This document shows positions 43,037 through 52,910 of a DNA stretch of 55,948 bases, piece after piece. How positions within the stretch are numbered: position 1 is the first letter of the stretch; each line of letters begins with the position of its first letter. Position numbers and translations under genes: made by a program. The stretch is from Bradyrhizobium tropiciagri (GTDB lineage Bacteria; Pseudomonadota; Alphaproteobacteria; Rhizobiales; Xanthobacteraceae). Location: positions 1-55,948 of the forward strand of contig NZ_LFLZ01000060.1 of assembly GCF_001189845.1 (NCBI RefSeq), given 5' to 3'. The notes under the pieces were generated by a model. That model had not been told where the DNA came from. It saw only the letters and a program-made list of their open reading frames with translations, and searched no databases.

Positions 43037-46000
43037 ATGACTGTGCGCGAGCAATTGTTCACTTTATTGCGCAACCTGCGATGGATCATCATTCTCTCGG
43101 TCGCCATTTCCGTTCTGCTCTACCTGCCAGATCAGATACAGGAGCTCTACCGAATAGGCGCCGACGACATTGGCTGGACAACTGTCAAAGAGTTCATCGC
43201 CGTTGGCGTGATCGCGATAACGATTTGGGCGGCTGCGTTTCAGCTCACCGCTGCAACAATAGCTCGCATGCCGCGCGCGACAGGCCGGTTGGCCCTGTAT
43301 ATCAGACTTGCGCCCGTTATCCTCGGCGCATTGCCCATACTGGCTGCGACCGCAGGTCAACTCGGCTCGCGGCCGGCTCAAAAGATCGGTGAGGTCGAGG
43401 AAGTCGGAAGCATCTTCCGCATCCAGGCTCAGGCGCTTGCCTTCGAGCGCAACCTGCTGCTCATCCTGGCCCTCGCCATGTTGATTCTGCTAGCCGCATT
43501 TGTCGTATTTGCCTGGCGGATGGGAGCGAGAGATCGCGCCACCGAGCTCGCGAGCAGGGCAAACAATGCCTATTTCATCCGCTATAGATTTCTTGCGCTC
43601 ACGATTGCCGGCATCGCACTATTGACGGCTGGCTTCCTTCTGCTTCCCGATAGGCTTGCGCAATTCGTCGGCTCGTTTGGCGTGATTGCTCTTTTTACGA
43701 TGTGCGTGGTTGCTCTTTCGACCCACTTTGCGCTGCTGACAATCAGGCTCAATTTTCCGTTTATACCAGTTGTGTTCGGTGGCCTGTTCCTGGTTGCATC
43801 CTTATTTGGAAGTGACGATCACGGTCTGCGTACTGTCGATATTGCAGCCGGCCAGCCGGAAGACAAAGGCCGCATTTCTGCGGTCGAGGCATTTCGCGAA
43901 TGGATTTTGCAAAAGCCGCGGGTCGCCGAGGCCAAGAGGCTTGGCGAATATCCCGTATTCATTGTGGCGGCCCAGGGCGGTGGCATCTATGCGGCCAACA
44001 ACGCGGCCCGCTTTCTTGCCAGAATGCAGGATCTCTGTCCGGCATTTCGGCAGCATCTCTTTGCGATCAGCGGCGTCTCCGGCGGAAGTGTCGGCTCGGC
44101 AATTTTCGCGGCTGCGCTTCATGCCGACAATGCGCCACTAGATGCGATAGCTCCTGACGCCAAGACATGCCCCAAGATCGCAGATTTTCTCGCCGGTGTC
44201 GGTCGCGCCGAGGACATCGATGCGTCGGGGCCGGTAGAACAGCGCGTAGCAAGCGTGTTGGAGACGGATTTTCTCTCGCCTTTGGTTGCCGGCTTTCTTT
44301 TTACCGACTTCACCCAGCTGTTCTCCCCCTTCGCGATTCCGAGTTTCGATCGCGCGCGCTTTCTGGAATACACGCTGGAAAATGCCACAGACCGAATGCT
44401 CAGGAACCAGAAGGGGGCCGGCGCACAGTCCAACCTCCTGAAAGCCGATTTTCAGTCACATTGGGCGCCAGACAACAATATGCCCGCGCTGTTGTTGAAT
44501 ACGACGGACGCCGGGAGCGGCAAGCGCGTTGTGATCTCTCCCTTCGATATCGATCCGCTGCACGCGAAAGACAAGGACCTGTGCATTCTCGCAGCGCTTG
44601 ATCGCGTCGGCATTGGACCCGATCAAACCGTCACAAGCCATTCCCTCCATATTCCGCTCAGCGCGGCGGCGTTTACCAGCGCGCGCTTTCCATGGGTGAC
44701 GCCGGCGGCGACGGTTCCTATAAAGAACGACTGCATGACCGCCAATCGACAGGCGCGCCTGGTGGACGGCGGATATGTCGAGAACTCCGGAATCGAGACT
44801 GCTCTGGATCTGATCGAGCGGCTCAACAGCATCAAGGGCACCTCTGATGCGCCAAAGTTCCGGATCTATCTTTTGTCGCTGGTGAGTGGTCAGTTCGAAG
44901 ATCATGGGTCCTTCATGTTCGGTGAGCTCATGGAGCCGGTGCGCGCGCTCCTGAGCACGCGTACCTCGCGGACCTATGTCGCACTCAATCACGCAACCAC
45001 GATCGATCGCGCGCCGGAAAGCGACCTGGTTGCCAGTGTACAGCGCTTTCCGACATTCGGCCGCACCGAAATAACCGGCTTGTTTTACAGTCTGCCGCTT
45101 GGCTGGACCCTATCTCAGCAAACCGAGGATATCATCTCGCTGAGCAGCGGTCGCTTTTGGGATTGCGTGCCAAAGGATGATTTCGATCAATCCCGGACCA
45201 AGCAGAGCAATGCTGATTGCCTGCAGGTGAAATTGTTTCATCTCTTGAACGGATCCGTCGCATCCGCCTTTGAAACGCTCCGAGATGCGAAGCTGGCCCA
45301 AGCGGCTTACGCCGATGAATTGGGCAAAGAGTACCGGCCCGCTCCAAAGATCAAGCCGCAGCCGCTACTTGCCTGTTACGAGAGGAAGTGGTTGCAGGAG
45401 CGCGGCTATCAGAAGTACCGCGACCAAGTTGCCGCCTATGAGCACCAGCTCGCGGTATCGATCAAAGACCATTCGCCGCCTCCGGCGCCCCTGCCGCCAT
45501 ATCGGAAGAGCTATATGGCGTATTTTCAGGCCGAGCAGGTCAAGGCATTGTTGCAGGAATGGGATCGCGTCGCTGAGACCGATCCGCGGATCCTTGCCTA
45601 TATACTGGGAGCAATCTCCTACGACAGCGCTGATTTTACCCGCAGCAGCGAGAATTTCTCTTACAGCGCGGTCTCGCAATTGCCACGCAAATGGCGCGAC
45701 CGGATCGCCAAAAACAACGCCGATCTGGTGGCGGCGAGCAAGCCGCCGATCGCGATCGAGACATTGCTCAATCATCCCAAGGAATTGGCGAATTTTGTTC
45801 TTGGTTACGAGGGCAACCCGTTCGGAAACCAGGCGGGCACGGACGATGGTTGGCTGTTTCGTCCACGAGGAATGTATCAACTGGTGGGTCGGGAGCAGTA
45901 TCAGGAAGCACAGAACCAAATACAAGATATCGGCGATCTGGAGGGGCTTGATCTCCTCGCGCTCCCCGACGCACTTCGTGATGCCAAGATCTCAGCCAAG

Positions 46001-46237
46001 GTGGCTTTTGCCCATTTTCGTCTTCATCCCTATCAGAATGGAACATTGTTTGAGCTGCTCAAGGATCCGTCGAAGGACTGGATCGCCGTGCGCGCCCTGC
46101 AAACAGACATGGACCATGGCCCGCTTGATCGGGAGCGTGTCAATGCAAGAAGTGAGATGTTTTTCAACTGCATAGATGAGGCTTTGCATCCTACTCAACT
46201 CAAGACGTTGCAAAGCAAGTTTTACGGTAGCGAGTGA
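43037..46237 (+). CDS. patatin-like phospholipase with seven membrane segments
   Basis: A 1066-residue protein from the ATG at 43037 (ribosome site AGGGAA); the frame extends to 42971 without support. The first 275 residues hold about seven membrane segments (for example WIIILSVAISVLLYLP, NLLLILALAMLILLAAFVVF). A patatin-type hydrolase domain follows: oxyanion AAQGGGIYAANNAARF, nucleophile Ser348 in GVSGGS, and catalytic Asp577 in LVDGGYVENSG. The remaining 450 residues are unassigned. It should act on membrane lipids from the cytoplasmic face, depending on topology. Two haem protein genes follow on the same strand. The active site appears complete. Confidence 0.8.
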   Translation: MTVREQLFTLLRNLRWIIILSVAISVLLYLPDQIQELYRIGADDIGWTTVKEFIAVGVIAITIWAAAFQLTAATIARMPRATGRLALYIRLAPVILGALPILAATAGQLGSRPAQKIGEVEEVGSIFRIQAQALAFERNLLLILALAMLILLAAFVVFAWRMGARDRATELASRANNAYFIRYRFLALTIAGIALLTAGFLLLPDRLAQFVGSFGVIALFTMCVVALSTHFALLTIRLNFPFIPVVFGGLFLVASLFGSDDHGLRTVDIAAGQPEDKGRISAVEAFREWILQKPRVAEAKRLGEYPVFIVAAQGGGIYAANNAARFLARMQDLCPAFRQHLFAISGVSGGSVGSAIFAAALHADNAPLDAIAPDAKTCPKIADFLAGVGRAEDIDASGPVEQRVASVLETDFLSPLVAGFLFTDFTQLFSPFAIPSFDRARFLEYTLENATDRMLRNQKGAGAQSNLLKADFQSHWAPDNNMPALLLNTTDAGSGKRVVISPFDIDPLHAKDKDLCILAALDRVGIGPDQTVTSHSLHIPLSAAAFTSARFPWVTPAATVPIKNDCMTANRQARLVDGGYVENSGIETALDLIERLNSIKGTSDAPKFRIYLLSLVSGQFEDHGSFMFGELMEPVRALLSTRTSRTYVALNHATTIDRAPESDLVASVQRFPTFGRTEITGLFYSLPLGWTLSQQTEDIISLSSGRFWDCVPKDDFDQSRTKQSNADCLQVKLFHLLNGSVASAFETLRDAKLAQAAYADELGKEYRPAPKIKPQPLLACYERKWLQERGYQKYRDQVAAYEHQLAVSIKDHSPPPAPLPPYRKSYMAYFQAEQVKALLQEWDRVAETDPRILAYILGAISYDSADFTRSSENFSYSAVSQLPRKWRDRIAKNNADLVAASKPPIAIETLLNHPKELANFVLGYEGNPFGNQAGTDDGWLFRPRGMYQLVGREQYQEAQNQIQDIGDLEGLDLLALPDALRDAKISAKVAFAHFRLHPYQNGTLFELLKDPSKDWIAVRALQTDMDHGPLDRERVNARSEMFFNCIDEALHPTQLKTLQSKFYGSE

Positions 46238-46345
46238 GCGTCCTTTATCCGCGGCTGCGCGGCAAAATTTGCAGGATATCTCGCTGAAGACGGTTGTATC
46301 TCGATCAGACGTTCGAGTTTTCAATCTTACAAGGGAATGCCGACG

Positions 46346-47716
46346 ATGGCGAAAGGTGAAATCCGCCGCTCGATGCTTGGGTGGGTCCTTACAAATCTGC
46401 TCGCAGCGGGACTGATCTTGGGCGGTGCTTTGGGACCAGCAACAGCAGAGGGCCAGACGCCATCGAAGCCACTTTCGGCCAACGACGTGTCCATCCTGTT
46501 TCCGCCCCCCAAGTCGCCTGCAGACCTCGTCAATTTGATTGCGGTTTCCGACCTTGCCGGTCCCGCTGGGGACGCGCACCGGCTGTTGTCAGATGATGAT
46601 TTCGCGCGCTTTGTCGCAAACGCCGAAAATCCCGAGCGCGAAGGCGTGCCGGACTCCGGCGCGCGCCACATCCATCTGCCGGATGCCGTCAAAAGGATTA
46701 ATGCCTGGTTCGTTGCGGGTATCCGGATCGATCCGGGAGCACCGGGCCTATCTCCAGACGTCGTCGCCCAGTTTGGACGGCAGCCGCAAATCCGGCTGAT
46801 CATTCAACCCGTGACCAATGGCCCTGACGGATTCAAGGTCCATGACACTGCCGGCCACCTGATCTTCAGCTTCAACCTCGATCCCGATCCGCCGCTCGAA
46901 GGGTGCGCGCCATTCCCGCGATTCAAGCCTGACGACGCAACTTTCAAGGCGATTATTCGGGACGTTGCGGCTCTGCGCGATCAACTTGCCGCTGGAAAGT
47001 TCGGCACTGTCAAGATCTCGACTGTCGGCGACATGAATGTGCACCCCGGGCTGGTCGGTTCATCTGCAAAGCCGTTTCGTGATGCGGTTAAAGCTTTGCT
47101 TGAAAAGCATCTCTCGCCGCAGCGCCTCAACACCATGGCTGTCATGGGCATTTCACCGCCCGAGCCCTGGGTGTTCGTTTCGATGCTAAGGGTGCCGCAG
47201 GCCGGGCTGATACCCGTGCCGGGTCCGACGCTCGATGGCCTACATGCCGCGCAGATGTTCAGTATCGTCGGCGACACGCATGTGGTCCCGCGGCCGGTCA
47301 CGAATAACCAAAATCCAGTGACCTGCCGCCACGCGGCGCTGCAGAATCCTCCCTTGCCGATCTCGAACCGTAAGGGCGTCTCCACGGCCGATTTCATCGA
47401 TGGCAACGTTCCCAATAGCCGCGTGCTCGAGATCGTCAACATCGTTGCGGATACGAAGAAGAGCCATTTCTTCAATACGGATTGCGTGAGCTGTCATACC
47501 GAGACGGCACAGCCCCTCAAAAGGAACGTGCAAGGCTTCACGGTGCCCGGTGTGAACCGAGCGGTTCTCCCGAAAGAAGACTGGAATGTTCGTAATTTCG
47601 GTTGGTTTCCCTCGTTCTTGCATGGTGGCCCTGCGGCCGCGACCATCACGCGACGCGCAGCAGCCGAGACCGCCGACGTCGTCTCCTTCATCAATAGCCA
47701 ATTGCTGAACAAGTAA
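46346..47716 (+). CDS. exported mono-haem c-type protein
   Basis: I choose the ATG at 46346, ten bases after AAGGG, rather than 46337, where the spacing is zero. The 456-residue product has a signal peptide (LLAAGLILGGALGPATA) and one c-type haem site, CVSCH, near residue 380, in a C-terminal region of about 80 residues. The large middle part (DGFKVHDTAGHLIFSFNLDP, GDMNVHPGL) is not a domain I recognise. It should be periplasmic. It lies 64 bases before the RoxA-like gene and probably supplies or accepts electrons within the same pathway. Confidence 0.7.
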   Translation: MAKGEIRRSMLGWVLTNLLAAGLILGGALGPATAEGQTPSKPLSANDVSILFPPPKSPADLVNLIAVSDLAGPAGDAHRLLSDDDFARFVANAENPEREGVPDSGARHIHLPDAVKRINAWFVAGIRIDPGAPGLSPDVVAQFGRQPQIRLIIQPVTNGPDGFKVHDTAGHLIFSFNLDPDPPLEGCAPFPRFKPDDATFKAIIRDVAALRDQLAAGKFGTVKISTVGDMNVHPGLVGSSAKPFRDAVKALLEKHLSPQRLNTMAVMGISPPEPWVFVSMLRVPQAGLIPVPGPTLDGLHAAQMFSIVGDTHVVPRPVTNNQNPVTCRHAALQNPPLPISNRKGVSTADFIDGNVPNSRVLEIVNIVADTKKSHFFNTDCVSCHTETAQPLKRNVQGFTVPGVNRAVLPKEDWNVRNFGWFPSFLHGGPAAATITRRAAAETADVVSFINSQLLNK

Positions 47717-47780
47717 GGGCCGCCGTCGTCCGGCGCGCTCGCAGAGCGACGCGCGTTATTTGAAATGAGGGAGGATTGCC

Positions 47781-50030
47781 ATGGGGGCACGTTCGTTCAG
47801 GTCTTGGGTCGGTGGCCGGCTGAGGCGGTTGCCGCACGCCATCGGTCTCTTGGTCGCGATCATATTCGTGGTCGCGGCACTGGTCGCGGGCATGGCATAC
47901 TTTGTACCGGAGAAGCTTCGCGATACGGCGCTCAAGATCAAGAATAGCGCAAATCTGGTTGCCCAGCTGCTGCCGGCGACGCTGCCGGCGCCGTCGAAGA
48001 TCGATAGCGCGTATTGGCTGCCCCAGAACTGGAGTTCGCGGCTGCGTTACTGGTTCCACCATACCTCCCAGGGCACGGCGACCATTCCCGTGCCCTATCG
48101 ATGGTTTCTGGCTCTCGAACGTCCCGAGCTATCGATCCATTACACGAGCTTGACCGACAATGAGTATCTGCGACGCCTTGGTTTCATCCCAAGTCCAAGC
48201 TCAAAGGACTTTGACGCGAGCTCACCTGCATACGGCTACCGCGAGGATGCGAAGGGGACAGGCTCCTCTTGGACGGCGAGCACGCCTGATAATCAAGCTG
48301 GTTTGCCGGTTGGCTTCGCAATTCTGAAAGGCGGCATCGATCCGACAACGGGGGCCTTCTACGAAGATCAGATCGGATTAACCTGCGCCGCCTGTCATAC
48401 CGGTCATCTCGAGTATAAGAATGTCAGCATTCGCTTCGATGGTGGACCGGCAATGGTCAACCTCGGTGAGGTGGAACGGGTCATTGGACTATCGATCGGC
48501 TACACGCTGATCTTGCCGTGGCGGTTCGAGCGCTTCGCCAACCGGCTAGAAAGCATTGAAGGTCGAAGCGTCGACCGCAAGAAGCTGCGAAGTGATCTCG
48601 AACTAGCACTCCAGAAGATCAAGGCTCAAAAGGCTGCAAGCGATGGTCTTTTGGCGGGTCAGGGTGTTGCGGATCTCGATGAGGGGTTCGGCCGACTTGA
48701 TGCCTTGAACAGGATCGGAAACCAGGTCTTCTATACCAATTTCCTGGATCCTGTGACCGGAGAACTTTCCGATCCGCTTCTCAAGGGCAACTTTGCGCGT
48801 AACGACGCGCCTGTAAGCTTTCCGCCGATCTGGGACACGCCGTACTTCCTGTGGGCGCAGTACGACGCCTCTGTCCTCAACGAGCTTGTTCGCAATTCCG
48901 GCGAAGCGCTCGGCGTCAGCGCGAAAATCAATATGAGGGCACCCGCGCCGGGCCGGCCGCTTTTTGAATCATCCATCCATCTGTCGGACATTGCGCGCTT
49001 CGAGGAGCTTTTGCGCGGGACCGATCCCTTTTCGTCGCCGGAGGCAAGCGGCACGAAATTCAACGGGCTTGTCGCGCCCCGGTGGAAGGACGCGCAGGAC
49101 AAGTTCCGAGGCGACCCGGCTTGGGCCATCGACGAAAAGCTCGTTGAGAAAGGTCGGGATCTCTATCACTCGCATTGCTTTGAATGCCACCGAGGGCCCG
49201 TGAATGATCCCGCGTTCGACGCAAAGTGGCCGGAAGATTCCTTCTGGAAGCCGGAGAACCCGGATCGATCGGCCAAGGGCGAGAAAAATTGGGTCGAGGT
49301 CGGCGGACGCCACTATTTCAATGTCGTTCAACTGCCGGTGAACGTGATCGGTACCGATCGTCAACAATCCAACGTCCTGACGACGCGGCGTGTCCACCTA
49401 CCCGACTCGCTCGGTCTGAATCCAGTCGATGACCTCAACAAGACCTGGGGCTGCGGCCTTCCAACTGATCGGGCGGCAGATCCGCTATTTGTGCTAGCCC
49501 TGATGGACGTGGTGGGCAAGACGATAGATCGATGGAACCTCGCGAACAACTCTTCCGAAAATACCAAGCAGCAGATGTGGGGGCCGAGGAAGAATTGCCA
49601 AAACCCGCGAGCATACATTGGAGCGCGGGTGCGCCGTAACGGCAAGGACGAAGAAGTCCTTGCCCTTGAACCTCAGTACCGCGCGCGTCCGCTGGACGGT
49701 GTTTGGGCAACAGCCCCGTATCTGCACAACGGATCGGTGCCGACGCTCAAGGACATGTTATTGCCGCAGGGCCGGCGGCCAAGCTCTTTCTGCGTTGGTA
49801 GCCGCAAATTCGATCCTGTTAACGTTGGGCTTGTTGCGAAAGTGCGCGCGAATGACGCCTGCGCGGCCGGCCTGACGGACTTCAACGTATCGCTGCTTGG
49901 GAACAGCAATCGTGGGCATTCATTCGAGGGCAAGGAAACTGATATTACGAAGCTGCCGCCTGGGGTCGTCGGTCCGGAACTGACTGACGCCGAAAGGCGA
50001 GCACTTCTTGAGTATTTGAAGACGCTGTAG
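47781..50030 (+). CDS. di-haem cytochrome, RoxA-like
   Basis: A 749-residue protein with a GGGAGGA ribosome site. An N-terminal membrane segment (IGLLVAIIFVVAALVAGMA) anchors a periplasmic di-haem domain with CAACH near residue 201 and CFECH near residue 467. The C-terminal stretch RARPLDGVWATAPYLHNGSV and VGSRKFDPVNVG is typical of the RoxA/RoxB group of dioxygenase-like di-haem proteins, related to di-haem peroxidases. RoxA cleaves polyisoprene; many relatives have unknown substrates, so lipid or isoprenoid oxidation is only a suggestion. The neighbours are a patatin-type lipase and a mono-haem protein, hinting at a lipid-related redox pathway. Confidence 0.8.
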   Translation: MGARSFRSWVGGRLRRLPHAIGLLVAIIFVVAALVAGMAYFVPEKLRDTALKIKNSANLVAQLLPATLPAPSKIDSAYWLPQNWSSRLRYWFHHTSQGTATIPVPYRWFLALERPELSIHYTSLTDNEYLRRLGFIPSPSSKDFDASSPAYGYREDAKGTGSSWTASTPDNQAGLPVGFAILKGGIDPTTGAFYEDQIGLTCAACHTGHLEYKNVSIRFDGGPAMVNLGEVERVIGLSIGYTLILPWRFERFANRLESIEGRSVDRKKLRSDLELALQKIKAQKAASDGLLAGQGVADLDEGFGRLDALNRIGNQVFYTNFLDPVTGELSDPLLKGNFARNDAPVSFPPIWDTPYFLWAQYDASVLNELVRNSGEALGVSAKINMRAPAPGRPLFESSIHLSDIARFEELLRGTDPFSSPEASGTKFNGLVAPRWKDAQDKFRGDPAWAIDEKLVEKGRDLYHSHCFECHRGPVNDPAFDAKWPEDSFWKPENPDRSAKGEKNWVEVGGRHYFNVVQLPVNVIGTDRQQSNVLTTRRVHLPDSLGLNPVDDLNKTWGCGLPTDRAADPLFVLALMDVVGKTIDRWNLANNSSENTKQQMWGPRKNCQNPRAYIGARVRRNGKDEEVLALEPQYRARPLDGVWATAPYLHNGSVPTLKDMLLPQGRRPSSFCVGSRKFDPVNVGLVAKVRANDACAAGLTDFNVSLLGNSNRGHSFEGKETDITKLPPGVVGPELTDAERRALLEYLKTL

Positions 50031-50723
50031 GGAAGCCGTTAGCTTGAGAGCTCAGAGTTCGTCACAGAGATACAGAGCAAGCCGATCTGCGGGAAGAATA
50101 CTGTCGACGTAAGAACTGTGCACGTGTCGAGACATCTTATTCGGTGCCTTACAAAGAATTGTCCAATGTCGTCGGGGCATTGGATGATGGCGGTGGTCCT
50201 TGGTTTGATGAGCGTTCATGTCCAGGGCTCCGCTCAGCTTCGTTGATCAATTGAAGCAGCAGGGCTGGGCTCTGGCCGCCGAGAGTAGAAGTCCGATGTC
50301 CTTTCGTGCCACTAACTCGGGAGGTGCTCCCGCGATCGAGCTTCATACTGATGCGCAGACATCTACTCGGAACTGTGAACTGGGGTGCGTACGCGGATCA
50401 TTGGCGCATGAACCGAGCTTCGTCAGAAGAATAGTTCGGCGATCGTTGAGGAGGTTCCGCGAGCGGATATGTTCACTGGCGAAGCCTTGGTTTGGCGTCA
50501 AGATGGTCAGGCTTATCGAACGATCTGCCCAAGTGTGTCGGCTCGCCAAAGGAGTCAGGCTTGATGACACGCGAGCTGCTTACTGTATGATAATGCAACC
50601 ATAAGTAGCATGGTGTAAAATTCGCCTCATGCCATTCATGTCATCGAATTGAGAATATTTTCGTCGGGAAGTTTGCGTTTGCGGTGTACTTCATTGCGCC
50701 GCCTCGATTGGAGGGGACCTGCT
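50031..50723. other. intergenic, no convincing gene
   Basis: About 0.7 kb with short uncharacteristic frames only. No terminator with a clear T-tract was found after the RoxA-like gene. Confidence 0.4.
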
Positions 50724-50927
50724 ATGCTCGACTCCGAAACTATTGCCTGCCTCCGTCGAGTGCTAGATGAAGTTTGCAAGGGGGGGCCGCTTCAAGAGAC
50801 GGGCACCCGAGCGCACGTCGCTTCCAAAATTCTAGAAGCCGCATCGCGAGGCGAGACTTCCGTTGATGGGGAAGACGGCCCCGCTCCCTCGCGCCGGCGA
50901 TATACTGGCAATGGACGAAACCGCTAA
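50724..50927 (+). pseudogene. small conserved rhizobial gene, 3' end disrupted
   Basis: The ATG at 50724 has a strong GGAGGGG ribosome site. The first 47 residues (MLDSETIACLRRVLDEVCKG, then THVASKILEAASRGET-like sequence) match a short hypothetical protein that I know from many Rhizobiales. The expected ending (IGR-AL type helix) is replaced by PAPSRRRYTGNGRNR just before the IS110-type transposase gene, so the element probably truncated it. Function unknown. Confidence 0.5.
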
Positions 50928-50941
50928 AAGGAGCAACACCA

Positions 50942-51964
50942 ATGGAAGTCGCGACAATTGGGTTGGACATTTCGAAGCACGTATTTCACATCCATGCAGT
51001 TGATGGCCAAGGCCAAGTGGCCGGTCGCCAACGCCTCCGGCGAGGCGAGATCGTGTCGTTCTTCTCCTCGCTCGCACCTTGCCTGGTCGGCATTGAGGCC
51101 TGTGCGACTGCTCACCACTGGGCGCGGGAGATTCAGCAGTTTGGACACGATGTGAGATTGATCCCGCCAGCCTATGTTAAACCCTACGTACGAAGAGGAG
51201 CCAAGAATGACGCCGCTGACGCGGCCGCGATCTGCGAAGCGGTCGCCCGTCCCAATATGCGGTTCGTTCCAATCAAGAGCGTCGAGAACCAGGGCTTCTT
51301 GATGCTTCATCGTGCAAGAGGCTTGTTGGTCCGCCAACGAACCATGACAGCCTGCGCGATTCGGGCTCACTTTGCTGAATTCGGAATCATTGTCGGGCAA
51401 GGCCGGCAACGGGTGGATGGTCTGGTGGACTTGTTGGATGACGAGGAAGTGACGCTACCGGCCCACGCCCGCATCGCACTAGCCGTCCTTGTGAACCAAC
51501 TGAAGGAATTGGACCGGCAGGTCGAGGCCATCGAGCGCGAGCTAGCTCAGATCCTGCGAGTAAATCCGATGGCGAAGTTGCTATCCTCAATTCCCGGTAT
51601 CGGTCCCATAACGGCCACGGCGCTCGCCGCGACTGTACCGGACGCAACAATGTTCCGCTCCGGGCGGGAGTTCGCGGCCTGGCTTGGCCTGACGCCTAAG
51701 CAGAATTCCACCGGCGGGAAGGATCGGCTCGGCCGGATTACGAAACAGGGGGATTCCTATCTTAGGCACTTGCTTGTCATCGGAGCACGCAATGTCGTTC
51801 GGTACCCAAAGGCACGCTCCCGGGTTGGAGGCGGCTGGATCGAAGCCCTGCTTGAACGGCGTCGGCCCATGGTCGTCGCCATCGCCGTTGCCAACAAGTT
51901 GGCCCGGATCGTCTGGGCGATGATGACGACCGGGGAATTCTATCGGCCTAAGCTCGCGGCCTGA
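50942..51964 (+). mobile_element. IS110-family (IS1111 group) transposase, intact
   Basis: A 340-residue DEDD transposase. It has the N-terminal RuvC-like domain (IGLDISKHVFHIHAVDG, VGIEACATAHHW, KNDAADAAAICEAV) and the C-terminal transposase_20 domain (SIPGIGPITATALAA, then FAAWLGLTPKQNSTGGKDRL). The ATG at 50942 follows AAAAGGAG. No frame break is visible, so it may be active. IS110 elements lack ordinary terminal inverted repeats, so the outer ends cannot be fixed by eye; the left end probably lies within the small gene ending at 50927. Confidence 0.9.
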
Positions 51965-52910
51965 CTTTCCGCGCATCTTGGCCACCTTATGGTGCGAGGG
52001 CAAATGACAGCATGATGGACACCGGCGGAGCTGGGGATCGAGCAAGCCCGAAGAGCTTTAAGCGCAACAAGCGCGACCCGTTGATGAGGCCTCGATCCGC
52101 GATCTCCATCAGGGCCAGCGGCCATGGCATCGGTCGCACTAACAGGCCGTATACATGAACGCACCCGACCGGTATCCAAAGTGCTGCTGAAATCCCTTGC
52201 ATCCGCGGGGCCGTCTATACATGAAGTTCTCAAGCAAATTGGGCGGAAGGCCTTGGCCGGCGCCCCGTCGATGTGGCCCGAGCAAGGCTCTCATCGCCAC
52301 TCATCTGAAGGGAGCGGTTCCGGCAAACCCGTCGGCCCTACCAAACAGGATTGAGCACGTTGATGGGTTGATTCGGAACTCTCAGCAGAGCGCCCGGCGA
52401 CGTGAGAGCATTCGCGGAGCGCGCCGTTATGGAGGCAGATCCGAAACGGCTAGGCTTCCGCAAGATGGCTTGGGTCGCGGTAAGGCAGTCATTTACCGGA
52501 ACATGCGGCTCTCATGAAGCGGGATTGAGCTCATTGATCAAGCAGCCTGCGAGGAACAAGTTGATCGAGTCACCGGGACCGGCAGGGACGTTTTTGATGA
52601 AAGGCCCAGTTGACCAGCCTAGCTCCACTTGTCGTCAGGATGACCGGTGAATCCGGTCGCACCATAGTAAGCGGCGTGGTTGTCAACACCGGCCACGCGG
52701 TGCAAATCCAGCTTCGATTTGCCGTTCTGCCTGCTTCTAGGCCGATCGACTGAATGGTTGAAATCCGGTGCAGAGTGGGCACTTGGCGCAAGATTTGAGC
52801 GTTGGCACGGCGTTCATTGCATCAATTTGAATGAGGGCGGGTGCTAGAAGCCGTGGCCAAGTTCGTGTCAGCGAGGGGCGGTATCGAAGCCGCATGCTAG
52901 GAGAAGGACA
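51965..52910. other. IS right flank and decayed DNA
   Basis: The first 150 bases probably belong to the IS110 element's non-coding right end. The rest holds one small gene relic (52172-52288) and otherwise short frames with no known features. Confidence 0.4.
52172..52288 (+). pseudogene. relic of small rhizobial gene (C-terminal part)
   Basis: A frame without its own start encodes SKVLLKSLASAGPSIHEVLK followed by QIGRKALAGAPSMWPEQG. This looks like the C-terminal part of the same small-protein family as the gene at 50724. The overlap in family position suggests a second degenerate copy rather than the exact missing end. Confidence 0.35.

Noticed and set aside
52360..52900. Further transposase relics
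   Set aside because: Short frames near here are Arg/Ser-rich and could not be tied to any IS family.
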